Assembly (NCBI GenBank): GCA_016841525.1
Contig: JAENYZ010000005.1
Span: 147,084-211,083, forward strand
Length of the DNA stretch: 64,000 nucleotides
Direction: 5' to 3'
From: Anaerolineaceae bacterium
Lineage (GTDB): Bacteria > Chloroflexota > Anaerolineae > Anaerolineales > Anaerolineaceae
The position numbers and the translations under genes were made by a program. A model generated the notes under the pieces. That model saw nothing but the letters and a program-made list of their open reading frames with translations. It made no database searches and was not told the origin of the DNA. Within the stretch, counting starts at the first letter, position 1; every line of letters starts with the position of its first letter. Positions 38,660 to 47,956 of this stretch are shown here, in pieces.

Positions 38660-39739
38660 TTAAGGTTTTATTGCTACTCGCAGTGCCTGGCCTCTGCTCT
38701 CTATGAAGAAATGCATCGCCTCATCAGCTTTTTCGAGGGGGAAAGTTTGGGTAACCATCTTGTCAATGTGATATTTCTGGCTGTTGATTATTTCCACAGC
38801 AGGTTCTGTATCCCATGATTGGCCCAGACCGCCTAAAAGCTCAATTTCCTTGAAGACAATCTTATCCGTCGTCAGGGGGACTTTATTAAACCCGCAGGTG
38901 CTGACCAAAATGTAACGGCCGGCTGGCTTGACCAAATCTAAACCCATCTCAACCAGGTGCGGTGCACCCGTGCACTCTACAACGACATCCCCCATCTTGC
39001 CGTTGGTGATTTCGCGAACGGTTTCTAATGGATGATCATCTTCGGCTAAATCTACCAGGTGGGTAGCACCGTATTCTTTCGCCAGTTCCCATTTCAGATC
39101 CAGATCTTCTTTACCAAGAATAATGATCTTTCCAGCATTGGCTTCATTTGCAGCTACAATCGTAGCAAGACCCTGTGCTCCTGCACCTGTAATGATGACC
39201 GTCTCACCAAATTTAACCTTTCCTTTTGTGCGAATCCACCTGACACCATTTCCAAGCACAGAAGAAAGAACTGCTGCTTCATCTTTCACACCAGGTTCAA
39301 TCTTATGGACTTTCGAACCAGGTGCTACGTACATATATTCACCATAAGCGCCCCAAATATGCGGCGGCGTGTCAGAGGAGATGTTAACGCCATAAGCGCG
39401 GGAATTTTCACACAACTGGTAGTTGCTGTTCAAACAGTAATAACATGTGCCGCAAACAATATAAGGCTCAACAGTAACCTTATCGCCTTCTAAAACGCCA
39501 TAAATTTTTGAGGCAGTCTCACCTATTTGATCGACCGTGCCCACCATTTCATGCCCTAGAATGAGCGGGTAGTGCGTTTTGACATTTCTGCCCTCAAATT
39601 CGATTGGATCGCCGCCGCAAATGCTTACCAGGTCAACTTTCACAACCATATCACCAGCATTCACCTGGGGATACTCAAATTCCCGCATTTCCATCTTGTA
39701 AGGTTCATAGAGAACCATTGATTTTACTTTTTTGTTCAT
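38660..39739 (-). CDS. Zinc-dependent medium-chain alcohol/polyol dehydrogenase
   Basis: 359 residues of the MDR family. Catalytic zinc ligands lie in SICGGDP and LGHEMVG; the structural zinc site is the four-cysteine CGTCYYCLNSNYQLC; the NAD-binding loop is IITGAGAQGLATI. The pattern resembles sorbitol, threonine and ribitol-type dehydrogenases. It probably oxidises a hydroxyl group of a sugar or polyol intermediate with NAD. An upstream extension to 39889 would run into the SDR gene and lacks homology, so ATG 39739 is chosen. It is 13 bases after the SDR gene, and the two could act on consecutive intermediates. Confidence 0.87.
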   Translation of the reverse strand: MNKKVKSMVLYEPYKMEMREFEYPQVNAGDMVVKVDLVSICGGDPIEFEGRNVKTHYPLILGHEMVGTVDQIGETASKIYGVLEGDKVTVEPYIVCGTCYYCLNSNYQLCENSRAYGVNISSDTPPHIWGAYGEYMYVAPGSKVHKIEPGVKDEAAVLSSVLGNGVRWIRTKGKVKFGETVIITGAGAQGLATIVAANEANAGKIIILGKEDLDLKWELAKEYGATHLVDLAEDDHPLETVREITNGKMGDVVVECTGAPHLVEMGLDLVKPAGRYILVSTCGFNKVPLTTDKIVFKEIELLGGLGQSWDTEPAVEIINSQKYHIDKMVTQTFPLEKADEAMHFFIESRGQALRVAIKP

Positions 39740-39752
39740 TTCATCTCTTTTC

Positions 39753-40517
39753 TTATGTAATCGTCCAGCCGCCGTCAACAACCAGGGAATGCCCCACCAC
39801 ATAACTCGATTCTTCTGATGCCAGGAATAAGGCACAATTCGCAACGTCCTGTGGGACACCCAATCGCGGTAATAATGTTCGAGCCTCATATTCAGCCCGT
39901 AAATGAGGAGTATCCAAAAACTTTTGACACATTTCGGTTTGGATTGTTCCAGGGGTGACTGCGTTGACGCGAATATTTAGGGGTGCATATTCCACGGCCA
40001 ACTGCTTTGTGAGGTTTTCAACGCCGCCTTTACTTGCACAATAAGTAACTGCTGTGCTTGTGCCGCGAATACCATGAATTGAAGAGATGTTCACAATTCG
40101 ACCTTCTCCAAGGTCCTTCATCATTGGCAGTACTTCACGACAGGTGTTGAAATAGCCTGTCAGATTGATCCCGAGCACATGCGCCCATTCCTCATCGCTG
40201 ACATCAACAATCTCATTTCGGACGAAAATGCCTGCACAATTGACCAGGATGTCGATCTTCTCAAATTTTTCAATTATTGCCTGAACACCAGCCTTCACAT
40301 CTGCGCTTTTTGAAACATCCGTCTTAATGAAAATGGCTTCCCCACCCCTGTCATTGACCAATTGGACAGTATCAGGTGTTTCATCCTCGCATCTTGATTT
40401 AAGCTGCAGGTCAAGGCAAGCTACCTTTGCACCTTCTTTTGCAAAAGTTAATGCAACTGCCCTTCCTATTCCGGAAGATGCACCAGTGACAATCGCAACA
40501 TCATTTTCTAATCGCAT
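39753..40517 (-). CDS. Short-chain dehydrogenase/reductase (SDR)
   Basis: 254 residues, classical SDR. Cofactor motif TGASSGIG at residues 11-18, the NCAG strand, the catalytic Ser in NISSIHG and YCASK carrying Tyr and Lys are all intact. An Asp at the end of the second strand (VACLDLQ) favours NAD over NADP. Sugar or polyol oxidation is likely from context; the substrate is unknown. It is followed after 13 bases by the Zn-dehydrogenase gene. Confidence 0.88.
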   Translation of the reverse strand: MRLENDVAIVTGASSGIGRAVALTFAKEGAKVACLDLQLKSRCEDETPDTVQLVNDRGGEAIFIKTDVSKSADVKAGVQAIIEKFEKIDILVNCAGIFVRNEIVDVSDEEWAHVLGINLTGYFNTCREVLPMMKDLGEGRIVNISSIHGIRGTSTAVTYCASKGGVENLTKQLAVEYAPLNIRVNAVTPGTIQTEMCQKFLDTPHLRAEYEARTLLPRLGVPQDVANCALFLASEESSYVVGHSLVVDGGWTIT

Positions 40518-40536
40518 TACCTCTCCAATTCTTTAA

Positions 40537-41661
40537 CTATCGCTCTACTTCACTGCCAAATATTTGTTTAAAATTCACTTCTTTGACTTTAGGATTGTCA
40601 AATCCAAGCATCTTCAGATCATTCTCGACAGCCACGTGAAAAGCGAATATCTCGCCGGGAACACAATAAACTATGGGCGAAAGCAGTTCATCAAAATCCC
40701 CCATGATTGGGGCAACAATATCCGCATCATTGCTTGTCTCCAGATCATCAATGGAGCAAATTGCAACACACTTTGAGCTCATTTCCTTTATTGCATACAT
40801 TTGCTCGCGTGCACGGTTTATGCTTGCGCCGGGAGGTGCAATCACAAAGGTCAAAGTATTTTCGTCAGTAATGAAATATTGCTCGTGAGCCCATTCTTCT
40901 AATTCCTGCCCCACAGCCCCGGTGCGAGTTGACTCGATCATTTTCGCCATTGAGAAGAAAGCTGTGCCATAATTTGGTCCGCCACCAATAAAAATGACCT
41001 TGTCAGAGAGTTTGGTTTCCTTCGCTAATGCTTCCAATATCGGTAGATTTTCCTCAATTGATTGTTCAATTGAATCTCCCAATGCAGAAATTTCACCCAG
41101 TTTTGCCTGAACCTGCTCCTCATCAAACTTCCCAGCAAGCTCAGCCAGGTAAATTGCCAAACAATATTGCACAATCAAGGAAGCCATGTAACTGCTGGTG
41201 CCGGGCGCAAAACTCATCTCTGAATATCCCAATTCAATCACACAATCAGCTTCCTGTGAAATTCCTTCTTCAAAATTCGTTGTCGCCGCAATGGTATACA
41301 TACCTCGCTTCTTAGCTTGAACAACACTCTCTAAAGTCCTTGAAACTCTGCCAGAGTTTGAAACTGCCAATAACAAACTATTTTCTGGCGCATAATTCAC
41401 CAGGTAGCGTGAAAACTCCAGTGCCTGGATACCTTCAGTTGGTATTCCCGTCCACGCCTCAAAAGCAAAACGAGTTGCCATGCCGCAGTACCATGAATCC
41501 CCGCAGCCGCTTAGAAAGATTCGCTCTGGCAGTCTTTCTAACTGAACTTTTTCTTTAATTGATTGGTAAATTTTTGGGGGACTGTAGCGAACAAAATCAG
41601 CCTGGGCTTTGATCCCTTTAAGCATGTTTTGCCATTTTAAATCAATATTTCCGTAATCCAT
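40537..41661 (-). CDS. Double-SIS-domain sugar-phosphate protein, copy 1
   Basis: About 374 residues with two SIS domains. The first has the phosphate-binding SGCGDSWYCG loop and SNSGRVSRTLE; the second has IGGGPNYGTA and ELEEWAHEQY, where Glu and His match the catalytic region of GlmS-type isomerases and FrlB/FraB deglycases. No glutaminase domain is present, so it should isomerise, deaminate or deglycate a phosphosugar. The start at 41661 has AGAGGA at good spacing, 1 base after the PfkB stop; a TTG at 41679 would overlap. One of three divergent paralogues in the cluster. Confidence 0.85.
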   Translation of the reverse strand: MDYGNIDLKWQNMLKGIKAQADFVRYSPPKIYQSIKEKVQLERLPERIFLSGCGDSWYCGMATRFAFEAWTGIPTEGIQALEFSRYLVNYAPENSLLLAVSNSGRVSRTLESVVQAKKRGMYTIAATTNFEEGISQEADCVIELGYSEMSFAPGTSSYMASLIVQYCLAIYLAELAGKFDEEQVQAKLGEISALGDSIEQSIEENLPILEALAKETKLSDKVIFIGGGPNYGTAFFSMAKMIESTRTGAVGQELEEWAHEQYFITDENTLTFVIAPPGASINRAREQMYAIKEMSSKCVAICSIDDLETSNDADIVAPIMGDFDELLSPIVYCVPGEIFAFHVAVENDLKMLGFDNPKVKEVNFKQIFGSEVER

Positions 41662-41662
41662 T

Positions 41663-42607
41663 TTAATTCCTCTTTTCAATTTTTTGCTTAACCGACATGA
41701 GTCTTTGCTCTTTGTCGAAATGATCCATCAATAAGGCATTTATTGCGCCCCTACTTTCAACAACATATGAAGCCGCAATCGTTCCATAACATGCTGAGAG
41801 GACTGCATCGCCGTTCTCAATATAAGCCCTCAAGAACCCCCCGCAATAAGAGTCTCCTGCCCCGGTCGGATCAAGGGTTTTACTTTGACAAATTGGAATG
41901 TGGTAAAAATGCCCATTAGATTTCGTGTATACCAGCGAGCCTTTGGTATTCATTTTTATAGCAACCACTTCCGGACCAAAAGAGGCGTATTTTTCAGCCG
42001 CTTGCATGAGATCCATATCTCCATTTTCCATTGCATAAACTTCTTCTTGACTCGGCAAGAACAAATCAACATAAGCCAGCATTTGATGAGCCATTTTGTT
42101 CATCTCAGGCTGTCTTAAATACAAAAGATGCGGGTCCCAGGAAATGATCGTGTTTTCTTTTCTTAATCCATTCAATTTCTTCAAAATATGAAACTGGACA
42201 TCTGTGGGCATCGCCGCAACATGGACCGCATCCATTGTCAGAATTTCATCTGGCAATTCATTATCAGTAATCGACATCTGGTAATAATTCCCAGATGAAA
42301 GCTGGTTGATAAATTGCCGTCCGCCGCCGCGCTCATACAACGCCCACTCATGGATGTCGTTATTATCAACATTTACTAAATATGAATCGATGCCAAAGCT
42401 TTCAAATTGATCAACAGCTGTTTTTGGGAAATTTCTCCCAATCCTTGCTGCGATCTTGGACGAACCATCCCATATCCTTATTCCGACAGCCGAATACAAT
42501 GCATCGCCGCCGATTGTATCCGGGAATATTTCCATGGAATCCAACATAACCACATCATCAACGGTTAAGTTTCCAATGGTCAAAATCCTGGAATCCTTTG
42601 AGGTCAT
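41663..42607 (-). CDS. PfkB/ribokinase family carbohydrate kinase, copy 1
   Basis: 314 residues. N-terminal substrate motif TVDDVVMLD with GGDALYSAVG, and the C-terminal anion hole DPTGAGDSYCGGF carrying the catalytic Asp. Family members phosphorylate sugars, nucleosides or fructosamines. The start ATG at 42607 is preferred over GTG 42628 because GCAGGAA precedes it. Directly followed by SIS copy 1, the same kinase-plus-SIS pairing as in FrlD/FrlB and FraD/FraB Amadori-compound operons. Substrate unproven. Confidence 0.87.
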   Translation of the reverse strand: MTSKDSRILTIGNLTVDDVVMLDSMEIFPDTIGGDALYSAVGIRIWDGSSKIAARIGRNFPKTAVDQFESFGIDSYLVNVDNNDIHEWALYERGGGRQFINQLSSGNYYQMSITDNELPDEILTMDAVHVAAMPTDVQFHILKKLNGLRKENTIISWDPHLLYLRQPEMNKMAHQMLAYVDLFLPSQEEVYAMENGDMDLMQAAEKYASFGPEVVAIKMNTKGSLVYTKSNGHFYHIPICQSKTLDPTGAGDSYCGGFLRAYIENGDAVLSACYGTIAASYVVESRGAINALLMDHFDKEQRLMSVKQKIEKRN

Positions 42608-42662
42608 CAGTTCCTGCTTTTTATTCACTTAAGAATGGGTCACACAAAAATCAAATATCCGA

Positions 42663-43919
42663 TTATTGTTCACCTTCAGATGAATTGAACTTGAGCCCAT
42701 ATGCACCACGTTCAGCTATGGTCCTGTCATCCGGATATGGGATGTCAAATTCAGCAACTTCTGGTAAAAATCTGCTGTAGTGAATAGTTTTATAATGTTC
42801 GACAAACTGATCTTCGGTTTGAAATCGCTTCTCTGAATAACCAATATAAGCGGTGTAAAAATCAGCCAATCGAGCAAAAATATTCCCTGCAACCATCCAA
42901 TAATCCTTCTCCTCAACAAATTCAGTGGTTGCAATAGTATATTTTGCTCTATCAACGAGGACATCAGGGATTGGACTTGTCGTTAATAAAACGGTGTTCA
43001 AATTCAGGAAGTTCTGTTCATCCAAATTTTCAGCACAGCGCTGTGCACTTTTTCCCGCAGGGCAGATGCTGAAAATAGTATCGCCTTCAGCCCTTCGGTT
43101 ATGCACCCAATATTGTTCATGACCATATTCTTCTAACTGCTGGCAAATCCCATCCGCTGCTGCTTCTTCCATGAACTTTGCAGCGCCGTACTCCGTGAGT
43201 GTCAAACAAGGTCCCGCACCCAGGAAATAAAACTTTGTTTGATGTTTTGCTTTGAACATGATCTCTTTCAAAACGTCTTCATTCGAGATAACGGTTTGAA
43301 AGCCAATTTCCATCGTTTTCAGAATGCGATCATATTTTTCTTGTGTTTCGTCAAGAGGGATATTGCCATTCCAGACGCCAATCTTAATACCAATCAATTT
43401 CAACAGCAGCGCAAGACTGATGTAGTTTCGGCTTCCATCGATGAACGCCTCTTTTTGCGTTGAAAAGCAGAGAACGTTTTCAGTCGATGCTGTCAGACGG
43501 CTCTCTGGTGATAGTGTCACAGCAACGACAGTCGCTGCCCTACTTTGTGCAAGAAAGCTGGATTCCACAGTTCGAGCTGCCGACCCGCCGCCTGAACAAA
43601 TAAAAACAAGAGAATTTTCAGGCATGTAGTCAAGGTAATAATTATTAAATTCCTGTGATTCCAATACCTCCATTTGAATACCGGTATCTTCCCAAAAGCC
43701 AAGCTTAATTGACTCTGCGGAGTACAATGAATCACCAATACCAACGGCATAGAGTTTGTCGTACTTTTTATCGATAACCGTTTTTAAATTCTCGATTTCA
43801 TTTGGGAAATGATCACAAACATTCTTAATTTCGTTAACATAAGAAAGCAAATCATCATGAGTGAGGTTCTCACTCTTTTCTCTTTTAAAATAATGCATTG
43901 CAGGAATATTTTCACTCAT
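42663..43919 (-). CDS. Double-SIS-domain sugar-phosphate protein, copy 2
   Basis: 418 residues, the longest and most divergent of the three SIS proteins. Phosphosugar loops are VGIGDSLYSAE and CSGGGSAARTVE in the first domain, with LGAGPCLTLTEYG and LEEYGHEQYW in the second, so the Glu-His pair is kept. It differs from copies 1 and 3 in Tyr-Gly in place of Trp-Ala before the His and in a longer C-terminus. A different substrate or a different step is likely. It lies between the BtpA-like gene and PfkB copy 1. Confidence 0.83.
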   Translation of the reverse strand: MSENIPAMHYFKREKSENLTHDDLLSYVNEIKNVCDHFPNEIENLKTVIDKKYDKLYAVGIGDSLYSAESIKLGFWEDTGIQMEVLESQEFNNYYLDYMPENSLVFICSGGGSAARTVESSFLAQSRAATVVAVTLSPESRLTASTENVLCFSTQKEAFIDGSRNYISLALLLKLIGIKIGVWNGNIPLDETQEKYDRILKTMEIGFQTVISNEDVLKEIMFKAKHQTKFYFLGAGPCLTLTEYGAAKFMEEAAADGICQQLEEYGHEQYWVHNRRAEGDTIFSICPAGKSAQRCAENLDEQNFLNLNTVLLTTSPIPDVLVDRAKYTIATTEFVEEKDYWMVAGNIFARLADFYTAYIGYSEKRFQTEDQFVEHYKTIHYSRFLPEVAEFDIPYPDDRTIAERGAYGLKFNSSEGEQ

Positions 43920-43959
43920 ATTTTGAACCTTTAGCTATTTATCTCAGTGTTGTTTTTAT

Positions 43960-44820
43960 TTATTGAATCTTTTTGTAGAGTTCCATGAACCGGGTCAATT
44001 TTTCCTGGTCAAGATCACCCGTCATATTTCCTGTATCCTTTAAACATGAGGCTACAAAGGCACCATCAGCCGCTTTATAAACCTCTTCAAGATTATTGAA
44101 GTTTGCACCACCACCTAAAAACACATAGGTATCAGGCAAATTTTCTTTCACAAGGTTAATTTTTGCTAATGATTCTTTGAAATCTTTTCCTGCAATAATA
44201 AGTGCATCTGCCAAACCCTGACTGAGTGCTTGCTGGCATGCATCAATCAAATTAACTTCACCCAGGGGTGTGGTGCTCCGATCGTGAACATCGGGCCAGA
44301 TTTGAACATCGCATTTCAATTTGTAACGCATTTCCAGCACTTCATCGACTATACCGGCATGGATTCCGTCGACGCCAATCACAGCACCCACATACCCTTT
44401 TGGTCGAATGTAATCCGCTTCAATAGCAGAAGCAATTGAAACCATTGCATCAGCGTCATCGCGCAGCACACTGACACCTAAAACCAGGTCATCAGGCAAA
44501 GTCTCACGAATCGCATAACCAATTACAGTCATATAGGAAACAATATTGGTGCCAACGTGGACATACATTGGCAGATCGTTAACGTTTTGAATCAGAATAT
44601 TTCTGATTCCTGCAGCATAGAGCATTTCTGCTTCTTTGACGGCTTTCTTCAAAATTTTCTTGAAGGACAAAGTGTTTTGCGTTGTTCCAGGCAAAGCCTG
44701 AATACCGACCACGGAAGCCAATCCATAAGGAGTCAATAATTGCTCAGGCTGCCCTTCTCTGGGTTCTTCCTGGTAACGAACCTTTTTTGTAATTGCGTAG
44801 TTTAATATTTTGTTTACCAT
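43960..44820 (-). CDS. BtpA/SgcQ family TIM-barrel protein
   Basis: 286 residues. The family pattern is clear: VVGIQALPGT near the start, AGIRNILIQNVNDLP, VLGVSVLRDDADA, YVGAVIGVDGIHAG, and the late LIIAGKDF and VFLGGGANFNNL glycine-rich phosphate-loop region. BtpA was named from a photosystem I biogenesis factor in cyanobacteria, but non-photosynthetic members such as E. coli SgcQ are in sugar operons and probably bind phosphorylated ligands in a TIM barrel. The start codon overlaps the preceding stop by one base (TAATG), so expression is tied to SIS copy 3. Confidence 0.85.
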   Translation of the reverse strand: MVNKILNYAITKKVRYQEEPREGQPEQLLTPYGLASVVGIQALPGTTQNTLSFKKILKKAVKEAEMLYAAGIRNILIQNVNDLPMYVHVGTNIVSYMTVIGYAIRETLPDDLVLGVSVLRDDADAMVSIASAIEADYIRPKGYVGAVIGVDGIHAGIVDEVLEMRYKLKCDVQIWPDVHDRSTTPLGEVNLIDACQQALSQGLADALIIAGKDFKESLAKINLVKENLPDTYVFLGGGANFNNLEEVYKAADGAFVASCLKDTGNMTGDLDQEKLTRFMELYKKIQ

Positions 44821-45992
44821 TAGTCTGCACTTTCTTCACTCAAAGGGACAATTTTAGATTCAAATATTTGTCTGAAATTCTCGGTTTTCCGCCAGGGTTT
44901 TGATTCGAATTCGAACGGGGTGATTCCTAAGGCATCGCTGATATGTAAGGCAATCAATTCCAGTGGAATGGGATAAATCAGTTGTGTAAACTCCTCTTTA
45001 ATATTTTCCATGCCGACAATGGGCAAATAAATATCCGCTGCGCGAGCTAATTCATCATCGGATTCTTCGCCAATGACAATCTTTTTGCCATCCATCACAC
45101 CAACAGCCTGGAGCACTTCAAGTGCACGATCTCTTGATTCGCCTTTAGGCGCTAAAACGATGACATGGGTACCGGGTTTCGTCGTGAAGTATTGCGTGTG
45201 TGCCCATTCCTCAATCCCCTGGGGAACAGAGTCAAACCCTGATGCTTCTAACAACTTCATTGATCCAAATTGCGCGGTACCCCAATTAGGCCCACTTCCC
45301 AAAATATGGAAAATCTTGATGCGATTGGGGTTCTCTTCTTCAGTGTATGCTTGAACATATTTCTTAATCAAATCAAAATTTGCTTCAACGGTCTGCTTCA
45401 TAGCCGGCCCCATTTCGGCAATGTAATCGAAGATCTGATCTGCTTCTTCTTGTGTAAGAACACCACGTTCCTTGCCAAGTGCAATTGCAAAGCTGATAAT
45501 CGCTAATTGGGATGCAATGTAAGACTGTGTGCCTGGTGCAACACCGACCACATCCGGTATTTGAACAACAATTTTTTCATTAGCTGTCTTTGCAAGTCTG
45601 CTTTCTGGATCTCTTGTAACACCAATGGAAACTGCTTTCTTTTCTTTTGCTCTTAACGCGCACTCGATCGTCCTTGCCACTCGCCCGGAAGATGAAATTG
45701 AAAGCACAACGGCCTTATCATCAACCTCATTTGGACAAACATAGCGAGAAAATTCAATCGCCTGGTATACCTCAACGTGGATTTTTGCATACTTAACAAA
45801 TAAATCTCGACATGCCAGCCCGGCAAGATAAGAATCACCACAACCCGTAATATAGACTCGATTAATCTTTGATGCGAGATCTGTTTTAGAAAAGATGTCA
45901 TTGACCTGTTCAATAATGTCTGGTCCGCATAATTCGAATACTTTTGACTGGGCTGAGATCTCCTCAGCCATAATTTCCATTGATTTTGCCAT
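44820..45992 (-). CDS. Double-SIS-domain sugar-phosphate protein, copy 3
   Basis: 390 residues with two SIS domains: TGCGDSYLAGL and ISSSGRVARTIE in the first; LGSGPNWGTAQFG and GIEEWAHTQY in the second. It is closest to copy 1, sharing the EEWAH motif and a C-terminal ENFRQIFESK-like tail. GlmS-type isomerase, aminosugar deaminase or FrlB-type deglycase activity are the candidates. It follows PfkB copy 2 by 18 bases and is coupled to the BtpA-like gene. Confidence 0.85.
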   Translation of the reverse strand: MAKSMEIMAEEISAQSKVFELCGPDIIEQVNDIFSKTDLASKINRVYITGCGDSYLAGLACRDLFVKYAKIHVEVYQAIEFSRYVCPNEVDDKAVVLSISSSGRVARTIECALRAKEKKAVSIGVTRDPESRLAKTANEKIVVQIPDVVGVAPGTQSYIASQLAIISFAIALGKERGVLTQEEADQIFDYIAEMGPAMKQTVEANFDLIKKYVQAYTEEENPNRIKIFHILGSGPNWGTAQFGSMKLLEASGFDSVPQGIEEWAHTQYFTTKPGTHVIVLAPKGESRDRALEVLQAVGVMDGKKIVIGEESDDELARAADIYLPIVGMENIKEEFTQLIYPIPLELIALHISDALGITPFEFESKPWRKTENFRQIFESKIVPLSEESAD

Positions 45993-46010
45993 TACTGTTT
46001 CCCTTTCTGT

Positions 46011-46970
46011 TTATAAAATCTTTTGTTTGTTTCGATCTAAACTCGAATACAAAGCATTAAAACGTTGTTTTGCCATTTCATGTTTGGTAGAAAAATTATG
46101 AATCACGCCATAATCCTCTAAATTGAGTGAAGAAGAGACAATGCCAAGGATTGCAGAGACAAAGCTATCCCTGTTGCGCACATAACTTGCTAAAAAACCA
46201 CCACAAAATACATCGCCGCATCCCGTCACATCGACAAGCGCACCTTCAACATATGCTGGTACATGCCATGCTGCCTGTGCATTTTTGTCATAAACCAGAA
46301 CGCCGTGTTCCCCTAATTTCACACCGACGACCTCAGGCCCTTTATTTGAAACCTCTTTAAGATAAGGAATATAATTGCCAATATCACTTTCAGGTGAGAT
46401 GCTAAAAAACCGCAGCAGTTCTTCTTCACTTGGCAAGAAAATATTTATTTTTTCAAGTAATTCTTCCCAAATCTCATAATATTTTGGATACACACCCTGA
46501 AAATGGGGATCCACCAAAATTGTCGCTTCAACTGGTAATGCGCGAACGACTTTTGATTGCCATTCAACCGGGTAAGCGGCAACCAAAAATGCGTCTGCAT
46601 TGAAATAATCGTTGGGAATGTCTTCCGGTAGAACGCCCATAATATCATCATCTGATCCCCACCGCTGTTTGATAAAATACCGATTTCCTTTTCGGTCAAA
46701 AAGGTTCCAAATGTGAATACTTGGTGCATTAAGCTTGTTTACACCTTTGAGGTCCACATTGTTTTCAATTTTTTCAAAAACAGGTTTAAGATCATAATCA
46801 TTACCCTGCCTTGTAACAAAGCCTAAAAGGCCTGTCTCCCAAAAACAGACACCAGCCAAGGCATACAGACCCGAGCCACCCGGCGAATCTAGCCGCGCAG
46901 GCTGATCAAACAAAACCACATCATCCAGGGTAAGCTGTCCTATGACGACAATTTCATAGTTTTCAGTCAT
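46011..46970 (-). CDS. PfkB/ribokinase family carbohydrate kinase, copy 2
   Basis: 319 residues. VIGQLTLDDVVLFD and GGSGLYALAG form the N-terminal substrate region; VDVTGCGDVFCGGF is the anion-hole motif with the catalytic Asp, where the usual TGAGD is TGCGD. It is the first catalytic gene after the transporter genes, consistent with phosphorylation of the imported compound. It pairs with SIS copy 3 as copy 1 pairs with SIS copy 1. Confidence 0.86.
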   Translation of the reverse strand: MTENYEIVVIGQLTLDDVVLFDQPARLDSPGGSGLYALAGVCFWETGLLGFVTRQGNDYDLKPVFEKIENNVDLKGVNKLNAPSIHIWNLFDRKGNRYFIKQRWGSDDDIMGVLPEDIPNDYFNADAFLVAAYPVEWQSKVVRALPVEATILVDPHFQGVYPKYYEIWEELLEKINIFLPSEEELLRFFSISPESDIGNYIPYLKEVSNKGPEVVGVKLGEHGVLVYDKNAQAAWHVPAYVEGALVDVTGCGDVFCGGFLASYVRNRDSFVSAILGIVSSSLNLEDYGVIHNFSTKHEMAKQRFNALYSSLDRNKQKIL

Positions 46971-46991
46971 AATCTAATATTCTCAATTCTT

Positions 46992-47945
46992 TTAAGACAT
47001 ACCCTTTTGGAAAGGTTTTCCTTCTGCCCTAGGGCCAGTCAAACCCTTTGGCCCAAAAGCCAGCACGATCATTGTGATCAAGTAAGGCATCAATTTGTAA
47101 AATTCACTGGGAATACCAAGGGTATTGAAGAAAGGTAACCCAGAATAAATCGCTGACATTGTCTTTAACGAGCCAAAAAACATTGAAGCAAAGAAAATCT
47201 TCATCGGACTCCACTGCCCAAAAATCATCACAGCCAGCGCCAAGAAGCCATAACCAGAAACTTGGCCGTTAAAGTTTGTACTGTTGGGCAGCACAAAAAC
47301 AAGACCTCCCAAACCACCCAGAGCGCCAGATATCATGACACCAAAATAACGGAACTTACGAACATTAATGCCCACTGAATCAGGTGCTTGGGGATGTTCT
47401 CCACATGCCCTCAGGCGTAATCCAAACCTGGTTCGATACAGAACAAAATTCGCAACTATCAACACGATAAAGCCCAGGTATGTTGTTAGATATACATCTC
47501 GGAACAAAATATCACCAATAAATGGGATTTTAGATAGAAATGGAATTTCTTCAATGATGAAGAAATTTCTAAAAGAAATGATTGAATCACCAAGAATAAT
47601 TCGCGCAGCAAACACGGAGAAAGCAGGAGCAAACATATTCAAGGCTTGGCCTGAAATTATTTGGTCCGCATTGAGGTTTATGGACGCAAATGCATGCAGC
47701 AAGGAAAAAATTAACCCGGTAGCTATCGAAATAATGATCGCAATAATGATCTGTAACTGGGGTGGCATTATTCCTTCAGTAAAACGAATAAACATAAAAC
47801 TGGTGAAGGCGCCCATGATCATGATGCCATCAAGACCAATGTTTACCACACCGCTCCGTGAGGAATACATACTCCCAATGGCAACAATTAATAATGGGAT
47901 TGAAAAATTCAACATTTGACGTAAAAAGAAGATTAATGTCTCCAT
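46992..47945 (-). CDS. BMP-type nucleoside ABC transporter permease, second subunit
   Basis: 317 residues, about eight or nine membrane segments, BPD_transp_2 family (ribose/nucleoside/branched amino acid type). The N-terminal SRSGVVNIGLDGIMIMGAF and the cytoplasmic EHPQAPDSVGINVRKFRY coupling loop are typical of the NupQ/YufQ subunit of BMP-family importers. The ATG is preceded by AGGAGT. It partners the permease at 47957-49144. Confidence 0.9.
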   Translation of the reverse strand: METLIFFLRQMLNFSIPLLIVAIGSMYSSRSGVVNIGLDGIMIMGAFTSFMFIRFTEGIMPPQLQIIIAIIISIATGLIFSLLHAFASINLNADQIISGQALNMFAPAFSVFAARIILGDSIISFRNFFIIEEIPFLSKIPFIGDILFRDVYLTTYLGFIVLIVANFVLYRTRFGLRLRACGEHPQAPDSVGINVRKFRYFGVMISGALGGLGGLVFVLPNSTNFNGQVSGYGFLALAVMIFGQWSPMKIFFASMFFGSLKTMSAIYSGLPFFNTLGIPSEFYKLMPYLITMIVLAFGPKGLTGPRAEGKPFQKGMS

Positions 47946-47956
47946 ATGTACTCCTA

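Noticed and set aside
43960-44820. BtpA-like gene as sign of a photosystem
   Set aside because: Non-photosynthetic SgcQ homologues exist and the neighbours are sugar-catabolic; no photosynthesis genes are present.
47368-47919. Plus-strand open frame of 183 codons across the permease gene
   Set aside because: Antisense shadow of a hydrophobic coding region; the permease on the minus strand is unambiguous.
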